From JACVRW01 sp963846505 (GTDB lineage Bacteria > Actinomycetota > Thermoleophilia > Solirubrobacterales > Thermoleophilaceae): DNA of 64,000 nucleotides. The translations under genes were made by a program, and so were the position numbers. Position 1 is the stretch's first letter; each line of letters starts with the position of its first letter. The stretch lies in contig CAWJWD010000004.1 of NCBI GenBank assembly GCA_963846505.1, forward strand, positions 744,001 through 808,000, read 5' to 3'. This document shows, in pieces, positions 1 to 8,241 of this stretch. A model generated the notes under the pieces. That model was not told where the DNA came from, searched no databases, and saw only the letters and a program-made list of their open reading frames with translations.

Positions 1-27
1 TTCTCCCCGCTCGAGACCGAAGGGGCC

Positions 28-33
28 TAGAAT
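28..33 (+). promoter_or_regulatory. -10 box of tRNA-Leu
   Basis: TAGAAT lies 11 bases before the first base of tRNA-Leu. It fits the TANNNT -10 pattern seen before many genes in this window. No convincing -35 element is visible in the few upstream bases. Confidence 0.5.
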
Positions 34-44
34 CCGCCGTCAGA

Positions 45-128
45 GCGGCGGTGTCCAAACTGGTAAAGGAGGCGGACTCAAAATCCGCTGCCCGCAAGGG
101 CTTGTGGGTTCGAGTCCCACCCGCCGTA
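45..128 (+). tRNA. tRNA-Leu (anticodon CAA)
   Basis: The cloverleaf can be folded by eye. The acceptor stem is 45-51 with 121-127 (first pair G:T) and the D stem 54-56 with 68-70. The anticodon stem is 72-76 with 84-88, around a loop holding CAA at 79-81. A long class II variable arm fills about 89-103, and the T arm is 104-120 with TTCGAGT in the loop. The anticodon and long variable arm identify a leucine tRNA reading UUG. The discriminator is A128 and no CCA is encoded. The next gene appears to start on that same A. Confidence 0.95.
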
Positions 129-1234
129 TGAAGGAGCCGCACGGGGAGATCGAGGCGCTCGTCGGCGAGGCTGGCCACGCGCCGGGATCGGAGGGTGAGC
201 GACGGGTGGCCGAGTGGGCGCGGTCCGAGCTCGTGGAGTTCGGACGAACCGGCACGACGATCGAGGAGGCGCGCTGCTGGCCACGCTGGGCGCTCGCCTA
301 CGCGCTGCATGGTGCCGTCGCGATCGCCGGCAGTGCGCTGTCGGTGTCGGCACCCGTTCCGGGCGCGGTGCTCGTCGCGCTGGCGGTCGCGCTGACGCTG
401 CTCGACGCGAGCGGGCTGCTGATCGCGACGAGGCGGCTGTTGGGCGAGCGCCGCACGCAGAACGTCGTCTCGCGTCCGTCCGGCGGCGGGCACGGCGAGT
501 CGAACGTGCTGCTCGTGGCCCACTGCGATGGCGGACGGGGAAACGAGGGTCGGCTCGTCGGGCCGCTCTGGTGGACGCTCGTAGCCGTCTTGGCCTGCTG
601 CCTGCTGCGGCTCGCAGGGCTGGAGGGCACCGGCTTCACCGTCGTGCAGTTCGTGCCGACCGTCGTGCTGATCGTGGTCGTGGCGCTGCTGCTCGAGCTC
701 GCGTTGGCGAGCAGGCCCGACCCGGGCGACGAAGGGCGCGGCGTCCAGCTCGCGTTGGCGCTGGCGGCACGACAGGCGCATCGCACGCAGGGTCGGGCGA
801 ATCTCTGGATCGTGTTCACGGGCGCTCGTCACGCCTGCGGTCAGGGCCTGCGCGCCTTCCTCGACGCCCACGCGAGCGAGCTTCCGCGCGAGCGCACCGC
901 GATCGTCAACCTCGACGACGTGCGGGAAGCCAGCCGCGTCGAGGGCTTCAGCCGCCGCGAGGGACCGCTGCTGACGCTCCGCTCCCATCCCCGGCTCGTG
1001 CGGTTCTGCGAGGAGGTCGCCGAGGACTCGGGCAGCGAACGCCCGCGCGGGGTCGTCAACCGCTCGGCCAGCGACGGCTACGCCGCCAGCGCCCGCGGCT
1101 ACGCGGCCGTCACGGTCGCCCCGGGAGGCGACCCGGCCGCGTTCGAGCGCACGGCGAGCTTCTGCGACGAGCTGCTGCGACGCCTGGAGGCCGAGCTCAG
1201 CGAGTCGGCGCCACCTGCTCGCGCGCCAGGGTGA
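128..1234 (+). CDS. M28-like membrane protein, catalytic residues degenerate
   Basis: The protein has 368 residues. Residues 16-40 resemble the start of M28 (aminopeptidase-type) domains. AHCDGG at 131-136 corresponds to the metal-binding AHxD motif, and FTGARHACGQG around 230-240 to the FTGxEExGLxG segment. The usual Glu-Glu pair there reads Arg-His, so hydrolysis is doubtful. Four hydrophobic segments (about 54-73, 77-97, 146-162 and 171-194) make it an integral membrane protein. ATG128 is chosen because the M28-like N-terminus begins right after it, although it coincides with the tRNA discriminator base and has no ribosome binding site; GTG206 is an alternative. The 3' end overlaps the convergent acetoacetyl-CoA synthetase gene by 38 bases. 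True substrate unknown. Confidence 0.6.
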   Translation: MKEPHGEIEALVGEAGHAPGSEGERRVAEWARSELVEFGRTGTTIEEARCWPRWALAYALHGAVAIAGSALSVSAPVPGAVLVALAVALTLLDASGLLIATRRLLGERRTQNVVSRPSGGGHGESNVLLVAHCDGGRGNEGRLVGPLWWTLVAVLACCLLRLAGLEGTGFTVVQFVPTVVLIVVVALLLELALASRPDPGDEGRGVQLALALAARQAHRTQGRANLWIVFTGARHACGQGLRAFLDAHASELPRERTAIVNLDDVREASRVEGFSRREGPLLTLRSHPRLVRFCEEVAEDSGSERPRGVVNRSASDGYAASARGYAAVTVAPGGDPAAFERTASFCDELLRRLEAELSESAPPARAPG

Positions 1235-3104
1235 CGAAGGCGTCGAGCGCCTCGGGGTCGGCGAGCGAGTCCCGGCTGGCGGCCCGCGCCGGGTCGGTGC
1301 CCATCAGGATCTTCTTGATCGGGACCTCGAGCTTCTTGCCCGACAGCGTCCGTGGCACGGCGTCCACCTGGACGATCCGGTCCGGCACGTGGCGCGGCGA
1401 GCAGTACTCGCGCAGGCGGCGGCGCAGCGTTCCCACGAGCTCCTCGTCGAGCGACGCTCCGTCGAGCACGACGAACAGCCACATCGTCGACTCCGACGCG
1501 TCCTCGCTGGGGACGTCGACGACGAGGCTGTCGAGCACCTCGTCCACCCCTTCGACGGCGCTGTAGAGCTCGCTCGTGCCCATGCGCACCCCGCCGCGGT
1601 TGATCGTCGAGTCCGAGCGGCCGTAGATCACCGAGCCGCCGCGCTCGTTGACCTCGAGCCAGTCGCCGTGGCGCCAGATCCCGGGATAGGTCTCGAAGTA
1701 GCTCTCGCGGTAACGGGCGCCGTCGGGGTCGTTCCAGAAGAACAGCGGCATCGAGGGCATCGGCTCGGTCAGCACGAGCTCGCCGACCTCGCCGATCAGC
1801 GGCTGGCCGTCCGGGTCGAAGGCCTGCACCGCCGCCCCGAGCGCTCGGGCCTGCAGCTCGCCGGCGTAGACCGGCAGCAGCGGGCAGCCGCCGACGAACG
1901 CCGTGCAGACGTCCGTGCCGCCCGAGGTCGAGAACAGCCACAGGTCGCGCTTGACGTGCTCGTAGACCCACTCGAAGCCCTCGACCGGCAGCGGCGAGCC
2001 GGTCGAGCCGAGGCTGCGCACGCGCGACAGGTCGTTGTCGCGGCCCGGCTCGACACCCGCCTTCATGCAGGCGGTCAGGAAGCCGGCGCTCGTGCCGAAG
2101 CACGTCACCTCCGCACGCTCGGCGAAGCTCCAGAGCCCGTGCGGGTCGGGCTGGCCGTCGTAGAGCACGATCGTGGTGCCGGCGAGCAGCCCGCCGACGA
2201 GCAGGTTCCACATCATCCAGCCGGTCGTGGAGAACCAGAAGAAGCGGTCGTCGGGACGCAGGTCGAGGTGCAGCGCCGACTTCTTGAGGTGCTCGAGCAG
2301 GATGCCGCCCTGTCCCTGCACGATCGCCTTCGGCAGCCCGGTGGTGCCGGACGAGTAGAGCACCCACAGCGGGTGGTCGAAGGGCAGCTGCTCGAACGTC
2401 AGCTCGGCCGACTCGGACAGCAGCTCGTCCCAGCCGCTCTCGAGCGTGACCGTGTGCTCGAGCGACGGGATGCCCTCCTGCAGCTGCACCAGCTTCTCGC
2501 GCACGTCGAACTGCTTGCCGCCGTAGCGGTAGCCCTCGATCGCGAGCAGCAGCTTGGGCTCGATCTGGGCGAAGCGGTCGATCACGGTCGGCACGCCGAA
2601 CTCGGGGGCGCAGCTGGACCAGATCGCGCCGATGCTCGCGCAGGCCAGGAACGCCACCACCGTCTCGGGCACGTTCGGGAGATAGGCCGCGACGCGATCG
2701 CCGGGACCGACGCCGAGCCGGCGCAGGCCCGCCGCGCAGCGCCCGACCTGGTCGCGCAACTCATCCCAGGAGACCTCGGCCGGCTCGCTCCCCTCGGAGC
2801 CGAAGACGATCGCCGGAGCGTCCGGGCGCGCGTGCAGGAAGGCGTGCTCGGCGTAGTTCAGGCGCGCGCCGGGAAACCACTCGGCGCCGGGCATCGAGCG
2901 GCTGCCCAGCACCCGCTCGTACGGCTGCGAGGCGCGCACGCCGCACCAGTCCCAGATCGCCGCCCAAAAGCCCTCGAGGTCGTCGATCGACCACTGCCAG
3001 AGCGAGGCGTAGTCGTCATGGCCCTGCGCGCGCATGAAGCGGGCGAGCGCCGACTCCTCGCGCAGCGCGGCCGGCGGCTCCCAGAGCGGCGTCCCCTCTC
3101 TCAT
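1197..3104 (-). CDS. Acetoacetyl-CoA synthetase (acetoacetate-CoA ligase)
   Basis: This 635-residue ANL-superfamily enzyme is expected to make acetoacetyl-CoA from acetoacetate, ATP and CoA in the cytosol. The AMP-binding motif YSSGTTGLPKA is at about 250-260, and the C-terminal lysine motif SGKKLEVPIKK lies near 590. The long N-terminal region (WxPP, then GFWAAIWDW) and overall length fit acetoacetyl-CoA synthetases better than acetyl-CoA synthetases. ATG3104 lies 7 bases after TAGACT, so the mRNA is probably leaderless. The upstream neighbours are a small membrane protein and a 3-hydroxyacyl-CoA dehydrogenase, which suggests a ketone-body or acetoacetyl-CoA role. Confidence 0.88.
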   Translation of the reverse strand: MREGTPLWEPPAALREESALARFMRAQGHDDYASLWQWSIDDLEGFWAAIWDWCGVRASQPYERVLGSRSMPGAEWFPGARLNYAEHAFLHARPDAPAIVFGSEGSEPAEVSWDELRDQVGRCAAGLRRLGVGPGDRVAAYLPNVPETVVAFLACASIGAIWSSCAPEFGVPTVIDRFAQIEPKLLLAIEGYRYGGKQFDVREKLVQLQEGIPSLEHTVTLESGWDELLSESAELTFEQLPFDHPLWVLYSSGTTGLPKAIVQGQGGILLEHLKKSALHLDLRPDDRFFWFSTTGWMMWNLLVGGLLAGTTIVLYDGQPDPHGLWSFAERAEVTCFGTSAGFLTACMKAGVEPGRDNDLSRVRSLGSTGSPLPVEGFEWVYEHVKRDLWLFSTSGGTDVCTAFVGGCPLLPVYAGELQARALGAAVQAFDPDGQPLIGEVGELVLTEPMPSMPLFFWNDPDGARYRESYFETYPGIWRHGDWLEVNERGGSVIYGRSDSTINRGGVRMGTSELYSAVEGVDEVLDSLVVDVPSEDASESTMWLFVVLDGASLDEELVGTLRRRLREYCSPRHVPDRIVQVDAVPRTLSGKKLEVPIKKILMGTDPARAASRDSLADPEALDAFVTLAREQVAPTR

Positions 3105-3111
3105 GAGGGGC

Positions 3112-3117
3112 AGTCTA
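3112..3117 (-). promoter_or_regulatory. -10 box of acetoacetyl-CoA synthetase
   Basis: TAGACT reads on the minus strand and ends 7 bases before ATG3104. Its TAG is also the stop codon of the upstream 139-residue gene, so terminator codon and promoter share bases. Confidence 0.55.
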
Positions 3118-3534
3118 TGAGGCGGGTCCGCTCAGCTGCGAGCGCAGCCAGTGGCGGAAGAGCAGCATCCGGACCGGACGCGTGGCGCGCACGACCAGCG
3201 GACCGGCGGCGGCCGCTCCGAGCGTGACGGCGATCGGCATCAGCGGCGTCCAGCCGAACCACAACAGCCCGATCGCCGCGCCGGCCTCGGCGCCGATCAG
3301 GGCCGCGACCACGTCGGTGTGCGCGGGTCCGCCCGCCGGTCGGGACGGCTGGGCGCGATCCGCCGCGTCCAACGGGGGCAGCGCCACATCCGGAGCGTCC
3401 TCCTCCGGCGACGGGCTCCGCGGGCGCAGGATCGCCTCGACGAGCGCCGCGACGCCGTCGCCAGCGACCGGCGACGCCTCGAGGCCTGCCTCGACGGCCA
3501 CGTCTTCCTGCGACTGCTCGACCTCGGCGCTCAC
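3115..3534 (-). CDS. Small two-helix membrane protein, unknown function
   Basis: This gene encodes 139 residues from GTG3534. The first 75 residues are acidic and Pro/Ala-rich, likely a cytoplasmic tail. Two hydrophobic stretches follow (about 77-96 and 98-116), then a basic C-terminus. I recognise no family. It lies between the dehydrogenase gene (32 bases downstream of its stop) and the acetoacetyl-CoA synthetase gene, on the same strand. The frame has strongly GC-rich third positions, which supports real coding. Confidence 0.6.
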   Translation of the reverse strand: MSAEVEQSQEDVAVEAGLEASPVAGDGVAALVEAILRPRSPSPEEDAPDVALPPLDAADRAQPSRPAGGPAHTDVVAALIGAEAGAAIGLLWFGWTPLMPIAVTLGAAAAGPLVVRATRPVRMLLFRHWLRSQLSGPAS

Positions 3535-3566
3535 CCATCCGGGCTTCGCCGCCCGCCGCGCGGTTC

Positions 3567-4451
3567 CTACAAGCCGGGATTCGGTGCAGGCTCGCTGTCG
3601 GAGTAGTCGTAGAAGCCCATCCCGGACTTGCGCCCGTACCAGCCTGCGGCGACCAGCTTGCGCAGGATCGGCGGCGGCGCGAAGCGCTGCTCGCGGAACT
3701 CGTCGAAGAGCGCCTCGGCGATCGAGGCGAGCGTGTCGAGGCCGACGAAGTCCGCCAGCGTCAGCGGTCCCATCGGGTGCCCGGCGCCGGCCTTCATGGC
3801 CGCGTCGATCTGGTCGATCGCCCCGACGCCCTCGCCGTAGGCGCGCATCGCGTCGAGCATGTACGGGATCAGCAGCCGGTTGACGATGAAGCCGGCGCGG
3901 TCCTGGGTCGGGATGCCGAGCTTGCCGAGCGAGTTCACGAACTCGGTGCCGGCCGCGAACGTCTCGTCCGAGGTGGCGACGCAGCGCACCAGCTCCACCA
4001 GCGCCATCACCTGGGCGGGGTTGAAGAAGTGGATGCCGAGGAAGCGGTCGGGGCGGCCCGTGACGGCCGCCTGGTCGATCACCGGCAGCGACGAGGTGTT
4101 GGTCGCGAACAGCGCCCCGTCGGCCACGATCCCGTCGAGCTCGCGCCACATCTCGAGCTTGCCGGCGAGGTCCTCGGTCATCGCCTCGATCACGAGGTCG
4201 CAGCCGGCGAACGCGCCGTAGTCGAGCGTCAGCTCGATCCGCCCGCGCGCAGCGTCCGCGTCGGCCTGCTCGAGCTTGCCCTTCTCGACCGCGCGCGCGA
4301 GCTGCTTCTCGATCTTGGCCATGCCCTTGTCGAGCGTCGCCTGGTCGAGCTCGCGCACGACCACGTCGTAGCCCGCCTGCGCGGTCACCTGCGCGATGCC
4401 GTGCCCCATCAGGCCGCAACCGACCACACCCACCTTGCTGATCTGCAACAT
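3567..4451 (-). CDS. 3-hydroxybutyryl-CoA dehydrogenase
   Basis: The protein has 294 residues. An N-terminal Rossmann motif GCGLMG (11-16) binds NAD(P), and HFFNPAQVMALVELV in the middle is the 3-hydroxyacyl-CoA dehydrogenase signature. The C-terminal helical domain carries MGPLTLADFVGLD. It should interconvert 3-hydroxybutyryl-CoA and acetoacetyl-CoA. ATG4451 is fixed by the ribosome binding site AGGAGGA directly upstream. The gene is divergent from an enoyl-CoA hydratase with a 36-base gap; together they connect acetoacetyl-CoA with crotonyl-CoA, the substrate of the Ccr enzyme encoded at 38 kb. Confidence 0.9.
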   Translation of the reverse strand: MLQISKVGVVGCGLMGHGIAQVTAQAGYDVVVRELDQATLDKGMAKIEKQLARAVEKGKLEQADADAARGRIELTLDYGAFAGCDLVIEAMTEDLAGKLEMWRELDGIVADGALFATNTSSLPVIDQAAVTGRPDRFLGIHFFNPAQVMALVELVRCVATSDETFAAGTEFVNSLGKLGIPTQDRAGFIVNRLLIPYMLDAMRAYGEGVGAIDQIDAAMKAGAGHPMGPLTLADFVGLDTLASIAEALFDEFREQRFAPPPILRKLVAAGWYGRKSGMGFYDYSDSEPAPNPGL

Positions 4452-4487
4452 TCCTCCTGGTCTCAATCGTCGAGCGTCGGGAGCACT

Positions 4488-5267
4488 ATGCCACTGGTCA
4501 GCAGCGAGGATCGCGGTTCGGTCCGCCATCTCGTCCTCAACCGCCCGGAGAAGCGCAACGCGCTCAACGCGGAGATGATCCAGGAGCTCGGCGCAGCGAT
4601 CGAGGCCGCGGCCGCCGACCACGACGTGCGCGTCGTGGTGGTGCGCGGCGAGGGCGCGATGTTCTCGTCGGGCATGGACCTGCACGATCTGCGCGACCTC
4701 GCCGAGGACTCCGCCAACCTGCGCACCTTCCGCCGGCCGCTGCTGGCCTGGTGGAACCTGCTCGAGGAGATGCCCAAGCCGACGATCTGCCAGATCCACG
4801 GCGCGGCGCTCGGCGGCGCCTTCGAGCTGGCGCTCGCCTGCGACTTCCGCACGATGGCGCTCGACGCGATGGCCGGGATCATGGAGGTCCGAGTCGGGCT
4901 GCTGCCGGACGTCGGCGGCTGCTCGCGGCTGCCGGCCGTCGTCGGGCTCGGCAACGCCAAGGAGCTGATCATGACCGGCAAGGTGATCGACGGCGGCGAG
5001 GCGCACCGGATCGGCTTCGCCAATCGCGTGGCGCCGGCAGACGAGCTCGACGCGCTCACCGAGGCGTTCGCCAACGAGCTGCTGGCCTGCGCGCCGCGCG
5101 CGGTCGGCCTCGCCAAGCGGGTGCTCGACGCCGCGGCCAAGCCGGCGCTGGCGCTGACGCTCGAGCAGGAGGTCGCCGCCCAGGAGGCGCTGGCGGCCAG
5201 CGAGGACTTCGCCGAGGGCACGCGGGCGTTCTTCGAGAAGCGCATGCCGCAGTTCGCAGGACGCTGA
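4488..5267 (+). CDS. Enoyl-CoA hydratase/isomerase family protein
   Basis: This 259-residue crotonase-fold protein starts at ATG4488. NRPEKRNALN near the N-terminus, the oxyanion-hole segment SSGMDL and the GAALGGAFELALACD block are diagnostic. It probably hydrates crotonyl-CoA or a related enoyl-CoA. Substrate cannot be set from sequence alone, since dehydratases and isomerases share the fold. It is divergent from the hydroxybutyryl-CoA dehydrogenase and is followed by a strong hairpin shared with the convergent MFS gene. Confidence 0.85.
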   Translation: MPLVSSEDRGSVRHLVLNRPEKRNALNAEMIQELGAAIEAAAADHDVRVVVVRGEGAMFSSGMDLHDLRDLAEDSANLRTFRRPLLAWWNLLEEMPKPTICQIHGAALGGAFELALACDFRTMALDAMAGIMEVRVGLLPDVGGCSRLPAVVGLGNAKELIMTGKVIDGGEAHRIGFANRVAPADELDALTEAFANELLACAPRAVGLAKRVLDAAAKPALALTLEQEVAAQEALAASEDFAEGTRAFFEKRMPQFAGR

Positions 5268-5294
5268 GAGGGCGCCCCCGCCCCAGGAAGCGAA

Positions 5295-5318
5295 CGAGCC
5301 CCGCGGAAACGGGGCTCG
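5295..5318. terminator. Bidirectional hairpin terminator
   Basis: CGAGCCCCG (5295-5303) pairs with CGGGGCTCG (5310-5318) around a 6-base loop. It lies between convergent genes. A T-rich stretch follows on the minus strand. A second weaker inverted repeat (GCTGAGAC 5326-5333, GTCTCAGC 5368-5375) brackets the 3' end of the MFS gene. Confidence 0.6.
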
Positions 5319-5370
5319 CCGACTTGCTGAGACTCGTACTCGGGGGAACCCTATGTGCCGAATTCCGGTC

Positions 5371-6537
5371 TCAGCGTCCTATTTGGGTGATACCCGCCCC
5401 GTCGGGAGCTAAACGACCAGCGGCCCAGATCGTGGCCGACGCGACCAGCAGCAGCCCGGCGGTCGCGCCCCACGCCGGTCCGTAGCCGATCGCGTCGGCG
5501 AGCAGGCCGTAGGCGGCAGGCCCGCCGGCCGCGCCGATGTAGATCCCCGACTGGCTGATCCCGGTCGCCCAGCCCGGCGAATGGCGGTGCCCGTGCACCA
5601 CCGCGAGGTTGAACAGCCCCGGCCAGCCCCAGCCGAGCGTGAACGCCACCAGCGCGCCGAGCACGAACGGGACGACCTGGTCGATCGCCAGCAGCCCGAA
5701 CCCGAGCGCGCCGCCGGCGAGCAGCAGCACGACCCAGGCGAAGCCGTACTGGCGGCGAGCGTCCGCACGCGCGCCGAGGCCGATGCGCACGGCGAGGCTG
5801 GTCGCGCTGCCGAGCGCGGCGAGCAGGCCGGCGGTGCCCTCGGCGATGCCCGCGTCGACGGCCGACGGCACGAGGTAGGTGCCGAGCGCGTTCGGCCCGG
5901 CGCTCGCCAGGGCGGCGCCGAGCGCGATCAGCAGCAGCGCGCGCGTCGGCCGTCCCTGCGGCTCGCGCTTCGGGACCGGCGCGAGCCCGTGACGCTCGCG
6001 TCCGGCGATCAGCGCCACGGTCAGGGCCGCGACGCCGGCCAGCACGAACGCCCAGCGCCAGCCGAGCGGCAGCGCGATCAGCGGCAGCGCGAGGCCGCTG
6101 ACGAGGATCGCCGCCGGGATCGCCGACTGCTTGATCCCGAACGCCAGCCCCTGGCGCTCGAGCGGCACCTGCTCGGCCATGAACAGGTTGATCGCCGGCT
6201 GGGCGACCGAGTTCGCGACTCCGGCGACGGCAAGCAGGGCGAGAAACGGCGCCAGCGAGCCGGCGAACGCGGCGATCAGCAGCAGGCAGGCGCCGGTGAC
6301 GAGCGCCGAGCCGCGCATCGCCGTCAACGCGCCGACGCGCTCGGCGAAGCGCCCGCCGCGGCCCGCTCCGAAGGCCCCTGCGCCGAAGAAGACCGTCACC
6401 CCGGCCGCCACCGCGGTCACGCTCGTGCCGAGGTCGGCGCGGATCTGCAGCGACAGGGTGCCGACGAGGAAGCCGGGGACGACGGTGGCCGAGCCGACGG
6501 CGATCGACAGGGCTGCAGGTCGTGCGACCCCGGTCAG
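5371..6537 (-). CDS. MFS transporter
   Basis: This protein of about 388 residues has some 11-12 hydrophobic helices and the central loop rich in basic residues typical of the major facilitator superfamily. It includes a FGAGAFGAGRGGRFAERVG segment like MFS motif A and a second-half repeat. The substrate is unknown. No ATG, GTG or TTG exists at a sensible place in this frame. The best start is CTG6537, which overlaps the stop of the upstream SLC13 transporter gene and implies coupled translation. An undetected frame error near the start is the alternative. Confidence 0.75.
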   Translation of the reverse strand: MTGVARPAALSIAVGSATVVPGFLVGTLSLQIRADLGTSVTAVAAGVTVFFGAGAFGAGRGGRFAERVGALTAMRGSALVTGACLLLIAAFAGSLAPFLALLAVAGVANSVAQPAINLFMAEQVPLERQGLAFGIKQSAIPAAILVSGLALPLIALPLGWRWAFVLAGVAALTVALIAGRERHGLAPVPKREPQGRPTRALLLIALGAALASAGPNALGTYLVPSAVDAGIAEGTAGLLAALGSATSLAVRIGLGARADARRQYGFAWVVLLLAGGALGFGLLAIDQVVPFVLGALVAFTLGWGWPGLFNLAVVHGHRHSPGWATGISQSGIYIGAAGGPAAYGLLADAIGYGPAWGATAGLLLVASATIWAAGRLAPDGAGITQIGR

Positions 6538-8183
6538 ACGAGCCCGGTCACGTTCGCCATCACGGTCACGCCCGCGACGCAGAGGACGCCGCCGATCACG
6601 TCGAAGACCGCCCCGGCCCGCACCATGCGTCCGATCGGCAGCATGCCGGACGAGTAGACGATGGCGTTCGGGGGCGTCGACACGGGCAGCATGAAACCGT
6701 AGTTGGCGCCGAAGATCGCGGCCAGGGCAGGAATGGTCGGATCGAGGTCCGAGGCCGCTGCGATCGAGATCGCGATCGGCACCACGATCGCCGCGCTGGC
6801 GGTGTTGCTCGTCGTCTCGGAGATGATCACCGCGATCACGACGATCACGATCGTCACGCCGAGCAGGCTCGAGACGCCGAGCGCGTCGGAGAGCGACTCG
6901 CCGACGACCTGCGCGAGCCCGGTCGAGCTCAGCAGCGAGCCGAGCACGATGCCGCCGCCGAAGAGCAGGATCGTGCCCCAGTCGATGCCGGCCGCCTGGT
7001 TCCAGTTGAGCGTGAACTTGCGCTTGGCCCAGTCGACCGGCAGCACGAACAGCAGCGTGGCCGCGAGGATGCCGACCGTGCCCTCGTTGGCAGCCTCGCC
7101 GACCTGCGCGTAGGCGTCCGAGTCGTCGCCGGCGACGACGCCGACGATGCCCGGCAGGAACCAGCCGATCAGGGCGAAGACGAGCACGAACAACACGTTC
7201 TTCTCCCCACGCGAGAGCGGGCCGAGCTTGGCGCGCTCCTTGGCGACGTACTGCTCGACCCCGTCGACGTGCTTGGTCTCGGGCCGGTTGAGCAGCATCA
7301 CGACCACGATCACGGCGACGAACATCACGATCACGATCGGCAGCGCCGTCAGGAACCACTCCAGGAAGGTGATCGGCTCGCCGGTCTCCTGCTCGAGCAG
7401 CTCGCGGCCGATCAGGTTCGGCGGGCTGCCGATCGGCAGCAGCAGGCCGCCGACGGTGATGCCGTAGGTGATCACGAGCATCAGCGCGGAGCCGAAGCGC
7501 AGCCGCTCGGGCCGCACGCTGCCGTCGCCGGACTGGCGCGCGAGCATCGAGCCGACGACGCCCATCACGCCGAGCGCGAGCGGCAGCATCATCGCCGCGC
7601 CGGCCGTGTTCGACATCACCGGCGAGGTGAGCGCGCCGATCAGCCCGAAGGCGAGGATGATGCGGTAGGTCGAGCCGCCGACGGCGCGCATCGACAGCAC
7701 GCGGTAGGCCAGGCGCCGGTGCAGCCCGTGCACCACCATCGCCTCGGCGAGGATGAAGCTGCCGATGAAGAGGAAGACGGTGTCGTCGGCGAACAGGCCG
7801 AAGACGACGTCGGCCGCCGTGTCGCCCTCCTCGGGCGGCGGCACCGCCTCGAGCAGCACGCAGAGCACGACGGCCAGCAGCGCGGTGATCGGGATCGGGA
7901 TCGCCTCGGTGACCCACCAGACGACGGTGAAGGCGAGGATCGCCAGCAAGCGGTGCTGGTTGCCGTCAAGGTCGAACGGGATCGCGAGCATTGCCAGCAG
8001 CACGAGCGGCCCGAGGAACAGCCCGACGGTGCGCCGCCGACGCTCGAAGCGCTGCTCGGCGGGCGACAGCCGCCCCTCCTCCTCCTGCTCGTCGAGCGTG
8101 CGGTAGGTGCCGCCCCGCTCGAAGCGATCCAGGTCAGGTTCGTCCTCCTGCGCGCGGCCGTGCTCGTCCGTCTCGATCGACAT
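6534..8183 (-). CDS. SLC13/DASS family anion:sodium symporter
   Basis: The 549-residue membrane protein has a charged N-terminal tail of about 65 residues. The transporter domain follows, with two SNT-type motifs: SNTAGAAMMLPLALG in the first half and SETTSNTASAAIVVPIA in the second. These bind sodium and carboxylate in divalent anion:sodium symporters. Likely substrates are dicarboxylates, sulfate or phosphate. ATG8183 is preceded by GGGAGGAGG, a strong ribosome binding site. The MFS gene follows with overlapping ends. Confidence 0.85.
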   Translation of the reverse strand: MSIETDEHGRAQEDEPDLDRFERGGTYRTLDEQEEEGRLSPAEQRFERRRRTVGLFLGPLVLLAMLAIPFDLDGNQHRLLAILAFTVVWWVTEAIPIPITALLAVVLCVLLEAVPPPEEGDTAADVVFGLFADDTVFLFIGSFILAEAMVVHGLHRRLAYRVLSMRAVGGSTYRIILAFGLIGALTSPVMSNTAGAAMMLPLALGVMGVVGSMLARQSGDGSVRPERLRFGSALMLVITYGITVGGLLLPIGSPPNLIGRELLEQETGEPITFLEWFLTALPIVIVMFVAVIVVVMLLNRPETKHVDGVEQYVAKERAKLGPLSRGEKNVLFVLVFALIGWFLPGIVGVVAGDDSDAYAQVGEAANEGTVGILAATLLFVLPVDWAKRKFTLNWNQAAGIDWGTILLFGGGIVLGSLLSSTGLAQVVGESLSDALGVSSLLGVTIVIVVIAVIISETTSNTASAAIVVPIAISIAAASDLDPTIPALAAIFGANYGFMLPVSTPPNAIVYSSGMLPIGRMVRAGAVFDVIGGVLCVAGVTVMANVTGLV

Positions 8184-8241
8184 CGAGCCACCCTCCTCCC
8201 GGGTTGGCCGAGAGGTACCCCGAAGCGGCTCCTCGTACGCG

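Noticed and set aside
5326..5420. Segment with GGGGGAACCC and TTTGGGTGATACC resembling parts of a c-di-AMP (ydaO) riboswitch
   Set aside because: It lies in the 3' end of convergent genes, overlaps MFS coding sequence and leads into no gene on that strand for nearly 4 kb. The rest of the riboswitch core is not convincing.
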